64,000 bases of DNA. It comes from Legionella gresilensis. GTDB taxonomy: Bacteria > Pseudomonadota > Gammaproteobacteria > Legionellales > Legionellaceae. Location: positions 62,001 to 126,000 of the forward strand of contig NZ_CAAAHX010000007.1 in the NCBI RefSeq assembly GCF_900639865.1, given 5' to 3'. This document shows, in pieces, positions 37,000 through 44,964 of this stretch. How positions within the stretch are numbered: position 1 is the first letter of the stretch; every line of letters begins with the position of its first letter. The notes beneath the pieces were generated by a model. The model did not search any database, was not told the DNA's origin, and was given only the letters and a program-made list of their open reading frames with translations. Both the position numbers and the translations under genes were made by a program.

Positions 37000-37305
37000 T
37001 TACTGAGTCAAAATCTTCGCAATTATATCAGGTTTATCCTGTGCATAATCTAATACGGTTTTTCTAGTTCTAAGCCCTCCTTTACTGACATCAGCGCCAC
37101 ATTTTAATAATGCTTCTACTAGCTCAACATTGCCTATTTTGCAAGCTTCTGCAAGGGGAGTTTGCTTAGAATCCGGGCTTAAATTATCTACAAATTCGCT
37201 TTTATCTTTAGGCTCATTTTCTTGTAAAAAAGAGATTACATCAGAAAATCTATTTTGTTGTATCCATTCATGAATGATCCCCGGAGATATATCTGATTTT
37301 GGCAT
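37000..37305 (-). CDS. Ankyrin-repeat N-terminal part of the large helical gene
   Basis: 101 codons from ATG 37305, with an AGGTGGATTT ribosome site. It holds one clear ankyrin repeat (QTPLAEACKIGNVELVEALLKCGADVSKGG) and parts of flanking ones, ending DIIAKILTQ. An AAAA run at 37010-37013 sits at the end. Adding one base there would read IAKIFDSVKSWVDNWK straight into the 1057-codon frame downstream. The two are therefore best seen as one gene of about 1,180 residues broken by a one-base loss, or by a sequencing error. Confidence 0.7.
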   Translation of the reverse strand: MPKSDISPGIIHEWIQQNRFSDVISFLQENEPKDKSEFVDNLSPDSKQTPLAEACKIGNVELVEALLKCGADVSKGGLRTRKTVLDYAQDKPDIIAKILTQ

Positions 37306-37359
37306 AAATCCACCTAAAAAATTAATAAATCTATTAAATTATAGAGCATTTATTGTCAA

Positions 37360-37589
37360 ATTTTGGTAATTGGAGCGAGGCTCAATGGATTGATTTTACC
37401 GAATACAGTATTAAACTGCGAGCTAATGGCAAATACATTGCCAAATATGATCCCAATATTACACATAATAAAACATCCCGCCAATTTATGTGAGAGCTAG
37501 TGCAGCATTCTCACAAAACCTTAGAAGGCATCTTTTTGATATCGATTTATAGTCTATATGGCCAATAGGTCACTTGTCCTGTACTTATA
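37360..37589 (+). pseudogene. Decayed partial copy of the alpha/beta hydrolase gene
   Basis: These 230 bp match 41580-41812 inside the hydrolase gene almost base for base (for example GGCAAATACATTGCCAAAT and GAAGGCATCTTTTT, both preserved), but with stops and small indels (a GTGGGAG to GTGAGAG change creates a TGA). There is no start. It is a duplicated fragment in decay, 4.2 kb from the intact gene and in the same orientation. Confidence 0.9.
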
Positions 37590-37644
37590 CTCAGTAAGCT
37601 TAGGCCGGACCTTAGCCGATAATGTAAAATAACTATCCTTCAAA

Positions 37645-37674
37645 AACTTGGTTAAGCTGCGGTGTTTCAAGGCT
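37645..37674. repeat. CTTGAT-type repeat, worn copy
   Basis: AACTTGGTTAAGCTGCGGTG then TTTCAAGGCT keeps the pattern of the family with several changes in each arm. Just before it, AGGCCGGACCTTAGCCGAT resembles the GGGCC-TT-GGCCC palindrome at 45523. Both are in the gap before the DUF4153 gene. Confidence 0.5.
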
Positions 37675-37833
37675 AATTTACTTAATACAGTAAGATTAAA
37701 AAGAGTAAAAATCGAAGATAAATTTCTCATTTTTACACATTTACGCTTTATACATTCTCTAACTTGCAAGTTGAAAAACTTGTAAGTTAAAATTGTGGTC
37801 AGTTTGTTATCATATAAATCTATGGTGTAGTTT

Positions 37834-39507
37834 GTGAAACAACTGTTTTTAAATACAGCAACAGTACGCAGTATTATAGGGCTAATTCAAGGAGCGGTAC
37901 TCTATTTTCTATTTTTAGCTAGTCAAAATAAAATTCAATGGCTAGCCCTTAATCCTTCTATTTTTCTACCCATGCTCATGGTTACCATGTTTGTTCCACT
38001 TCTTATTATTCAAGGGCTTGCTAGTTTACGTTTTAAAACGCTTAGTATAGCAACTCTTTTAATTACTTTAATAATAATCGGAGTTGCAGACTATGCTGTT
38101 TATAGACAAATTTTACCAAATCAGGACAGCTTGCCACTAATATCCATGGTTTTTTCCATGCAGTTGTTTTTCCTTACTAGTATCCCCTTATTTATTACGC
38201 AATCGTTACTATTAAGTAGTGAACAGGATCGACGCTTGGTGGCTAACTATTCAACCTACTTTAATATAGCGTGGAAGTTAGGGGTACAAATTATATTTAC
38301 TATAGCTTTTGTAGGAGCCTTTTGGTTACTGCTTGCCTTAGGAGCTACTTTATTTCATTTAATTCACTTAACTTTTTTCGAGTACCTAATTACTCAAGCT
38401 TATTTTGCTATGCCGGCGACAACCTTTATGATAGCAATCGCATTGCATATTACCGATGTGAATGTGCGTGTCACTCAGGGTATTCGGACACTTTGCTTAA
38501 CTTTATTAGCTTGGCTATTACCACTTATTGCAGCAATTATAAGTTTATTTTTACTTAGTCTGTTTTTTACAGGCTTGTCGCCATTGTGGCAAACAGGTCA
38601 TGCTAGCGCACTATTACTTTTAGCGGCAGGTGTATTAATTATCCTTATTAATGCGGTCTATCGAGAAGGCGCTTATGATAATAAATCCTTATTCTCTGTA
38701 CAGTATTGGGCAGCTGCCTTGTCTTGTTATTTGTTAATCCCACTTATGATCTTAGCTATTTATGCACTGTATTTACGGGTACAACAATATGGTTTATCAG
38801 TTGATCGCATTTATGCTGCTGCATGCATGATAATAGGTAGCGCATATGCAGTTGGTTATACTTTAACAGCACTTTTTTCTAAAAAAAGGTTTGTATTATT
38901 TGCTTATTGCAATATAGCAACAGCTTTTTTGATTCTCATTATTTATTTGGCTTTACATACGCCCTTAGCTGATCCAGTTCGTCTGTTTGTAGCTAATCAG
39001 TTATTGCGCCTTCAGTCAGGAAAAGTGACCCCAGAAAAATTTGATTTTGAAGCGCTCCGCTATAAGGGGTTACGTTTTGGTCAACAAGCATTGCTAGAGT
39101 TACAAAATATTTGGCAAGGTCCACAGAGGGAATATGTACGTGCTCATGCTAAAGACGCTTTAAAATTACAGTTAAAAGCTTATCCTAATAGTGGTGAAAA
39201 ACCCAGTCCGCTAATTATTCATACGGCAAATGGTAAACTGCCGTCGTCTTTTCTTAAGCAACATTGGCCTGCTATGGAAGGCTCAATAAATATTCCCTTT
39301 TGTTTAGCAAATGACATAGGAAAATGTGATGCTTGGCAAATACAAGATTTGCAAAATAATTCACTCATCTTAATATTAGAAAATGCTACATTTACTGGAT
39401 TTAAAGAAACGATAAATGGCCAATGGACAGCCATAGGTTACTGGTTAATGCCTTATCAGTGCAGGAACAAATACGTAAAGCAGCAATTGCTGGAGAATTT
39501 AAATTAA
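37834..39507 (+). CDS. DUF4153 membrane protein, C-terminus frameshifted
   Basis: Starts at GTG 37834 (MKQLFLNTATVRSI). Eleven or so membrane helices fill residues 10-385, followed by a soluble C-terminal domain, as in DUF4153 proteins of unknown function. The open frame ends with LMPYQCRNKYVKQQ, but the next frame, from 39452 to the TAA at 39597, reads LSVQEQIRKAAIAGEFKLTL and on to NICNH, the natural end. A single T lost in the CCTTA at 39452 explains both. The last 48 residues are replaced by 19 unrelated ones; function may still survive. The true gene spans 37834-39599. Confidence 0.8.
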   Translation: MKQLFLNTATVRSIIGLIQGAVLYFLFLASQNKIQWLALNPSIFLPMLMVTMFVPLLIIQGLASLRFKTLSIATLLITLIIIGVADYAVYRQILPNQDSLPLISMVFSMQLFFLTSIPLFITQSLLLSSEQDRRLVANYSTYFNIAWKLGVQIIFTIAFVGAFWLLLALGATLFHLIHLTFFEYLITQAYFAMPATTFMIAIALHITDVNVRVTQGIRTLCLTLLAWLLPLIAAIISLFLLSLFFTGLSPLWQTGHASALLLLAAGVLIILINAVYREGAYDNKSLFSVQYWAAALSCYLLIPLMILAIYALYLRVQQYGLSVDRIYAAACMIIGSAYAVGYTLTALFSKKRFVLFAYCNIATAFLILIIYLALHTPLADPVRLFVANQLLRLQSGKVTPEKFDFEALRYKGLRFGQQALLELQNIWQGPQREYVRAHAKDALKLQLKAYPNSGEKPSPLIIHTANGKLPSSFLKQHWPAMEGSINIPFCLANDIGKCDAWQIQDLQNNSLILILENATFTGFKETINGQWTAIGYWLMPYQCRNKYVKQQLLENLN

Positions 39508-39603
39508 CCTTACCGCCTTCGACTAATCAAGATATTGAAATTATGGGCATGCGAATAAGTTTTAATCAAAAAATTGACAACAATATTTGTAATCACTAAT
39601 GTA

Positions 39604-39631
39604 GCCTTGATACAGCGGAGCGAAATCAAGG
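39604..39631. repeat. CTTGAT palindromic repeat
   Basis: GCCTTGATACAGCGGAGCGA then AATCAAGG: arms CCTTGAT and ATCAAGG are intact and the centre is inverted with respect to the 30409 copy. It lies directly after the natural stop of the DUF4153 gene and before the SNARE-like gene. Confidence 0.75.
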
Positions 39632-39709
39632 TTTGAAGAAGTAATAGCTATCTACAAATGTTTGATTAAGGTTAGCGCTTCTTTAACCAGTTATTTAGGA
39701 AGAAAACTG

Positions 39710-40447
39710 ATGAAATGTTATATGCTAGCTACTGGTAGTCATTTATCGAACATCACTTGGATAACTCCTAACTCATCAAATCAGCAAGGCACTTTTTTCA
39801 CTAAAAAATTTTTTGAAAGAATTAAATTGGATATTCTCTCTTTTTTGGAAAATTTAAAAATAGATGCATGCTATGGTTTTGAAAGAGAAGGTTATTATTT
39901 ATATGGTCAAAAAACATCTTCTGGTTTTTATGCGCTCGCCTGTAATGTCCAATTAAATAAAAGACAATTAACTTATCTTTGCCACCATCTATTTAAGTGC
40001 CATTTAGAGCCTTTCTTAATAGCTGCTGATCTTCCTAAATACACACAAGATTACCAATTGCTTCAAGCCCAAGCTGAGTTAGAAGAAATCAAAGAAATAA
40101 TCAGGAAAAATATTGAGAAAGTGATAGTGAAAGGTGAGAAATTTGAGAGTTTAATGGCTACAGTAGAGGAGTTTAAGCAAAGATCTTCGCAATTTAAGCA
40201 TAAATTGAAAATGAAAGAGCCCACTTCTTTTGAACCTCTTCAAAATTATCCTGTGACACAGGCTGAAGTTAAGTTAGAAGAAACGCCAGAAATATTGATA
40301 AAAAAAATTGAAGAAATGATGATAGAAATCGAGCCAATTGATAATTTATTAGCAAAAACTGAAGAGCTTGATCAGATATCTTTTAAATTTAAACGTAAAG
40401 GGAAAAACAATACTAATTACCATCTCCAATTTTGTAATCTAATTTAA
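39710..40447 (+). CDS. Ykt6-like longin/R-SNARE protein with CaaX-like end
   Basis: The start at ATG 39710 follows a TAGGAAGAAAAC ribosome site and fits the longin N-terminus (MKCYMLATG). 245 residues. Residues 1-112 are a longin domain with the Ykt6 order: FFTKKFFERIKLDILSFL, then GYYLYGQKTSSGFYALACNV, then YLCHHLFKCHLEPF. Residues 118-166 are an R-SNARE motif (AQAELEEIKEIIRKNIEKV, VKGEKFESLM, FKQRSSQFKHK); the zero-layer Arg is Lys141. Residues 190-230 align to it without gaps, 17 of 41 identical: a second, diverged SNARE-like segment. The chain ends CNLI, a plausible CaaX signal; Ykt6 is itself prenylated at CaaX. It is almost certainly of eukaryotic origin and meant for the host membrane-fusion machinery. 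Confidence 0.88.
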   Translation: MKCYMLATGSHLSNITWITPNSSNQQGTFFTKKFFERIKLDILSFLENLKIDACYGFEREGYYLYGQKTSSGFYALACNVQLNKRQLTYLCHHLFKCHLEPFLIAADLPKYTQDYQLLQAQAELEEIKEIIRKNIEKVIVKGEKFESLMATVEEFKQRSSQFKHKLKMKEPTSFEPLQNYPVTQAEVKLEETPEILIKKIEEMMIEIEPIDNLLAKTEELDQISFKFKRKGKNNTNYHLQFCNLI

Positions 40448-40502
40448 ATGAAATAGCTAAAGGATTTACCTTAGGTTCGCTCTTTTTCAAAACATTATTG
40501 GT

Positions 40503-40877
40503 TTAATCCATATCTAGAAAATCAAGATTGATTGGTTTTCTATTAGTATTCACTGCGGTTGTGAAGAATTTTCCTTTAGTATAAATATCACTATCCATAG
40601 TAATTATTTGCTTAAATAAACATCTAGCTTTAGATAGACGTTCTAATTCAACACTTACTTTAAATGTTTTATTAGTTGTTAAAGGAAAGAGGTAGTCTAT
40701 CTCTGCTTTATAGATTACTAAGAAAATCCCTTTTTTGGTAATTTCAAAAAAATTAATCCCTTTTTGGTCTAAAAAAAGGTGCCTTGCATGTTCAAAGTAA
40801 TGTTGATAGACAGCATTATTAACAATACCCTGAATATCACACTCATAATCTCTAACTTGTAATTCAATTTGAAACAA
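40503..40877 (-). CDS. YbgC/4HBT-type acyl-CoA thioesterase
   Basis: 124 residues of hotdog fold: RDYECDIQGIVNNAVYQHYFEHAR is the active-site signature (Asp, then G-x-V-N-N/H-x-x-Y-x-x-Y-x-x-x-A-R) of the 4-hydroxybenzoyl-CoA thioesterase family, followed by YKAEIDYLFPL and a helix-strand end. It hydrolyses acyl-CoA; chain specificity is unknown. The length is a little short at the C-terminus but complete. It is convergent with the SNARE-like gene, only 56 bp apart. Confidence 0.85.
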   Translation of the reverse strand: MFQIELQVRDYECDIQGIVNNAVYQHYFEHARHLFLDQKGINFFEITKKGIFLVIYKAEIDYLFPLTTNKTFKVSVELERLSKARCLFKQIITMDSDIYTKGKFFTTAVNTNRKPINLDFLDMD

Positions 40878-40956
40878 ACTTAATCCTTATAAAAAGCTAG
40901 TTTAAGTTAAAATTATTAAGCCTCATTGTTAAATTAGCTCAATCTTTAGAAAAGAT

Positions 40957-40985
40957 ACCTTGTAGATATCGCTTCATCAAGGCTA
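40957..40985. repeat. CTTGAT-type repeat, worn copy
   Basis: TACCTTGTAGATATCGCTTC then ATCAAGGCTA retains the right arm and the CGCT centre. The left arm has changed. It is intergenic before the alpha/beta hydrolase. Confidence 0.5.
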
Positions 40986-41076
40986 CTTCGTCTATTCTTA
41001 AAGAATAATTTATACTATCTATCAATTCTGCCCCTAATGACGTATGGTAAATGTGTTACAAGGAGGTAATTCATCT

Positions 41077-41979
41077 ATGAAAAATAATGATTTTTTGGGA
41101 GCATCAACCGAAGGTTTCCATCGAGTTGTATATACTGAATGGGGGCAACCTACCTCAGCAAAACCTACTGTATTTTGTGTTCATGGGCTTCTGCGTAACC
41201 GCCACGACTTTGATGCACTGGCTAATTTTTTAAGTCTTCAAGGTTATCACCTATTTTGCCCTGATATTGCTGGTCGTGGCGATAGTGAATGGTTCAAAAA
41301 CCCTCAGCATTATAAATTTGAACAATACATCGCAGATATGACGGCTCTTATTGCTAGATCATCAGCTACTCAAATTGACTGGATTGGTACGTCAATGGGC
41401 GGGTTGATTGGGATGATGATGGCAGCTATGCCCAATTCTCCTATTCGCCGTTTGGTGCTAAACGATGTTGGTCCGCAAGTGCCACTCTATGGTTTGCGAC
41501 GCTTAGCAAAATACTCTGATACATGTATTGCCTTTTCTAATAAAGAAGAGGCAAAACAATATTACCAAAAAATTTATGCCGATTTTGGTAATTTGAGCGA
41601 AGCTCAATGGATTGACTTTACAGAGCACAGCATTAAACTTCGAGCTGATGGCAAATACATTGCCAAATGTGATCCCAATATTGCACATAATAAAACGCCC
41701 ACCCAATTTATGTGGGAGCTTGTGCAGCACCCTCACAAAACTTTAGAAGGCATCTTTTTCGATATTGATTTATGGTCTGTATGGCAGCAGGTCACTTGCC
41801 CTGTACTTATCATTCATGGTCGCCATTCAGATATTTTACTACCTGAATACATCACTAAAATGCAAGAAACTCACCCGCGTACAGAGTTGATAGAAATAGA
41901 AAATGTTGGTCATGCTCCAGCACTATTAGAATTAGCAGAACATGAAAAAATTAAAAACTGGTTAGAAGCGTCGCTTTAA
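41077..41979 (+). CDS. Alpha/beta hydrolase
   Basis: 300 residues from ATG 41077, which has a full AAGGAGG at the right distance; an ATG eleven codons upstream lacks one. VFCVHGLLRNRHDFDALAN is the oxyanion region, GTSMGGLIGM the nucleophile elbow (Ser), CPVLIIHGRHSDILLP gives the acid, and ENVGHAPALLE the catalytic His. The full triad is present. A soluble hydrolase with unknown ester or amide substrate; the family also contains poly(3-hydroxybutyrate) oligomer and meta-cleavage hydrolases. A broken copy of its middle is at 37360. Confidence 0.88.
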   Translation: MKNNDFLGASTEGFHRVVYTEWGQPTSAKPTVFCVHGLLRNRHDFDALANFLSLQGYHLFCPDIAGRGDSEWFKNPQHYKFEQYIADMTALIARSSATQIDWIGTSMGGLIGMMMAAMPNSPIRRLVLNDVGPQVPLYGLRRLAKYSDTCIAFSNKEEAKQYYQKIYADFGNLSEAQWIDFTEHSIKLRADGKYIAKCDPNIAHNKTPTQFMWELVQHPHKTLEGIFFDIDLWSVWQQVTCPVLIIHGRHSDILLPEYITKMQETHPRTELIEIENVGHAPALLELAEHEKIKNWLEASL

Positions 41980-42124
41980 GGGGGCGTGGCATAATTAACC
42001 TTTTATTCATTAAATTTGTAACCTCTAAAATATTTTAATCTTAATTTTGACAAAAAACTTGTTATGTACAATATTTATACTAATAAAGTCTTTAAATGTG
42101 TTAATCACATTGGTTGGATAAAAA

Positions 42125-43192
42125 ATGATTTCAGAAGCTGAGGTAATAAAAATTCTGCAAGATCCAGAAGAATTTAAGGGCGTAGTTAAAAATAACAATG
42201 ACTTACGTAGCATTGCAGAAGCATATCCAAATTATGCTAATGCGTTAGTTGGTGTAATTCTTAGCAATCCAGATGAATTCAATCGCTTAATCCAAGATAG
42301 TTTTGAGCTGCTTCACGTTGCAGAAGGACTTCCCGCCTCTGCTAGAAATAATTTAATTAATTTTGTTTTGAATAATACGAAAGAATTTGAACGCCTATTT
42401 AAAGATTATTATGATTTGCAGATGTTTGCAAAAGCACTTCCTGATCAGGCTAATACTTTAATTGATGCTGTTCTGATAAGCCCTGAAAAATTTAATCATT
42501 TGTTTGAGAATGATGAAACATCATTATTTTTGGCTAAGGGGACATTTCGACAATTTATTGACTTATTAGGTAACAGAGAATACATAGCAGCAGCTGAGGT
42601 GGTAGCTAAAAGTGCAGAAGAATATCGAGATCAGGCTAATAAGTTAGTTGACGTAATTCTTAATAATCCAAGCGAATGCGAGCGCTTAATCAAAGATAAT
42701 TTTGAGTTGATTCACGTTATAGAAACACTTCCTGATTCTACTAGGGATAAGCTAGTTAATTTCATTCTAAACAACCCGCAAGAATTTGAACGTCTATTTA
42801 AAAATTATTATGATTTGCATATGTTTGTACAAGCACTTCCTGATCAGGCTCATACTTTAATTAATCATGCTCTTATAAACCTTGCGAAATTTAAGCATCT
42901 CTTTAAAGACAATGATGGGTCATTATTTGTGGCTAAGGGAGCATTTTCACAGGTTGCAAAAATACTAGGTAATAAAAACTTAGCTGAAGCTGAGGGGGTA
43001 GTAGCTAAGAGAGAAAATCGAGCAGAAATTGCAAAAAATGCTCGATTAATTGGCCAGATAAGTAGGGGCTTTTTTAATATTCCAGAACCCTTACAAGTCC
43101 AAATTGCCAGTGCAACAGGCGATCGCAAAATACATAGTGAAGAAGAATCAGACAAAATTGCTTCCCAACATTTAGGAAAGCCAAAGACCTAA
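42125..43192 (+). CDS. Tandem helical-repeat protein, effector candidate
   Basis: 355 residues, all-helical. A module of about 33 residues (NPxEFxRLIxDxFELxHVxExLPxSxR) recurs, and a larger block is duplicated: residues 47-145 and 173-275 are closely similar (EFERLFKDYYDLQMFAKALPDQA against EFERLFKNYYDLHMFVQALPDQA). The C-terminus (ASATGDRKIHSEEESDKIAS) is a pattern seen in Legionella repeat proteins, and its EEES run is like the E-block of Dot/Icm signals. There is no leader and no enzyme motif, so a scaffold or binding role is likely. ATG 42125 follows TTGGATAAAAA, a weak ribosome site. Confidence 0.7.
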   Translation: MISEAEVIKILQDPEEFKGVVKNNNDLRSIAEAYPNYANALVGVILSNPDEFNRLIQDSFELLHVAEGLPASARNNLINFVLNNTKEFERLFKDYYDLQMFAKALPDQANTLIDAVLISPEKFNHLFENDETSLFLAKGTFRQFIDLLGNREYIAAAEVVAKSAEEYRDQANKLVDVILNNPSECERLIKDNFELIHVIETLPDSTRDKLVNFILNNPQEFERLFKNYYDLHMFVQALPDQAHTLINHALINLAKFKHLFKDNDGSLFVAKGAFSQVAKILGNKNLAEAEGVVAKRENRAEIAKNARLIGQISRGFFNIPEPLQVQIASATGDRKIHSEEESDKIASQHLGKPKT

Positions 43193-43271
43193 TCGGAAGA
43201 TAAACTTAATTTGTTGCATTAAATAATATTTTGATAATTTCTATTTATTTATATATTTAAACAATAAGCGT

Positions 43272-43302
43272 AGGCTTGATGCAGCGCAGAGTAATCAAGT
43301 TT
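43272..43302. repeat. CTTGAT palindromic repeat, reverse orientation
   Basis: AGGCTTGATGCAGCGCAGAG then TAATCAAGTTT: arms CTTGAT and ATCAAG pair around GCAGCGCAGAG, the reverse complement of the forward copies' centre. It follows the repeat-protein gene. Confidence 0.7.
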
Positions 43303-43319
43303 TCATTCTCGAGCTAAAA

Positions 43320-43530
43320 TTTTAAGCAAGGATAGCTTTTACTTTCTTAAAAAGGGAAGTAGGATCACGTCTATTTAAAATCTCGTTAAGGTCCTGAATA
43401 TATGGCGATAATTGCACATTATTTCATTTAATTCTGCAAATTCCTTAGCTCATTTTATAAATTCCACATAATTCATTTTATTCAGCATTTGAGTTAGGCA
43501 TAATGTATACATACTTGTTTTGCATAAACT
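43320..43530 (-). pseudogene. Small decayed minus-strand remnant
   Basis: Read on the minus strand, an ATG near 43518 opens MQNKYVYIMPNSNAE, then stops. Shifted frames further on give LSPYIQDLNEILNRRDPTSL and FKKVKAIL before a stop. The pieces look like one small protein broken by several indels. Family not recognised. The remainder of the 43193-43673 gap shows only the repeat above. Confidence 0.4.
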
Positions 43531-43673
43531 ATTTTCCTCCTAGGCAGTGCATTTAAACTTACTCAATATCTAATAAAAATTCACTTTAGCCCTTAAATTG
43601 ATAAATCTAAACTTTTTTTGCTCATTATAGGGCAATTAGTGGTAACATAGCCTGTTTTATCTTTAAGGCAATC

Positions 43674-44849
43674 ATGACTATGAATTTATTGCAGTCTAAT
43701 AAAAAAATTATTGTACCTTTTTTAATTTTTGTTAGCGTAATCATTGGTTTGCTCTTTACGAAATATCAGCCTTTTAAGCAAACAGACCACATTTCATTCC
43801 TTGAAAAAGATAAAAAATTAAAACAATTTATCGCCATTTATCAAAAAGCAGCTGAAGCACCTTGGGAAGTACTACAACCTAAGCAATTACTGCAATTAGG
43901 TGTAACAGATAAAAGTGTAATCTTGCTTCGTAAGCGCCTGCAATTGATTGGTGATCTTTCTAATTCAGCACAGGTTAATAACCCTAATTTTGATCAGGAA
44001 TTAAAAGAAGCAGTTACCCTTTTCCAACAGCGTCATGGCTTAGCTGCTAATGGTACAGTTGATAAACCAACATTAGCTGCTCTTAATATTCCGCCTAAAA
44101 CGAGATTAAAGCAGTTGCAAGCTAATATCAATCGCTGGAATGATTTTGCAAAAAAACAAAAAGGGCACTATCTCTGGATTAATATTCCAGCTTTTCAAGC
44201 GCAACTTGTTGAGCAAAATAAGATAACTTTAAAAGAGTCTATCATTGTCGGAAAGCCCTCGCATCCAACGCCTGAGATGGCTACCGAAATTACAGATGTG
44301 ATGTTAAACCCTTATTGGATCGTGCCTTCTAGTTTAGCTAAAAAAAATATTGTTCCTAAAACATTACAAGATGCTAATTATTTAAAAAACCAAAATATTC
44401 GTATATTTGACGCTACTAATAAAAAGGAATTGCCGTTACAGGAGTTAGACAATTTGCAATTAGATAAAAATGCCGATAATTATTTTTTTCGTCAAGAACC
44501 AGGACCAAAAAATCCTTTAGGGCAGATTAAATATAAAATCACCAATTCTCAATCTATTTTTCTACATGATACGAACTCTGTAGATCTTTTTAAAAATCAA
44601 AATCGGGCCCTTAGCTCAGGCTGTATAAGGTTGCAAAATCCGTTTAATTTATTTTCTAAAATCGTACAAAATGATCCATCTATTAATCAAAACTCTCATG
44701 ATGTTAATAAAATATTAGAATCAGGCGAGCCTTTTAATATTAAATTAAATAAACCTTTGCCTGTTTTAATTACCTATTTAACTGCTTGGGTGGATGAAAA
44801 AGGTATCCTGAATTTTAGAGATGATATTTATAAACAAGATGTAGGTTAA
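43674..44849 (+). CDS. L,D-transpeptidase with peptidoglycan-binding domain
   Basis: 391 residues: an N-terminal membrane anchor (about 11-28), a helical region, a PG-binding_1 domain (AVTLFQQRHGLAANGTVDKPTLAALNI, about 120-150), then a YkuD catalytic domain with IFLHDTNS and the cysteine motif LSSGCIRLQNP. This is the YcbB-like long class. It forms 3-3 crosslinks or attaches proteins to meso-diaminopimelate in the periplasm. All key residues (His, Ser, Gly, Cys, Arg) are present. Start ATG 43674 has AAGG five bases before; a second ATG at 43680 is possible. Confidence 0.92.
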   Translation: MTMNLLQSNKKIIVPFLIFVSVIIGLLFTKYQPFKQTDHISFLEKDKKLKQFIAIYQKAAEAPWEVLQPKQLLQLGVTDKSVILLRKRLQLIGDLSNSAQVNNPNFDQELKEAVTLFQQRHGLAANGTVDKPTLAALNIPPKTRLKQLQANINRWNDFAKKQKGHYLWINIPAFQAQLVEQNKITLKESIIVGKPSHPTPEMATEITDVMLNPYWIVPSSLAKKNIVPKTLQDANYLKNQNIRIFDATNKKELPLQELDNLQLDKNADNYFFRQEPGPKNPLGQIKYKITNSQSIFLHDTNSVDLFKNQNRALSSGCIRLQNPFNLFSKIVQNDPSINQNSHDVNKILESGEPFNIKLNKPLPVLITYLTAWVDEKGILNFRDDIYKQDVG

Positions 44850-44964
44850 ATCTCTCCTAAGTTACAAGAATTGCTGGCGGTGGGCAAAATAAACACATTA
44901 TGATATAATTTTTTCTTTCCGCAATTGTAATTGCATCTAAATTAAATCATTAAATGAGTATTGT

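Noticed and set aside
37554-37769. 71-codon minus-strand frame in the gap before the DUF4153 gene
   Set aside because: It crosses the hydrolase pseudogene fragment and a palindromic repeat, has no ribosome site and no family likeness.
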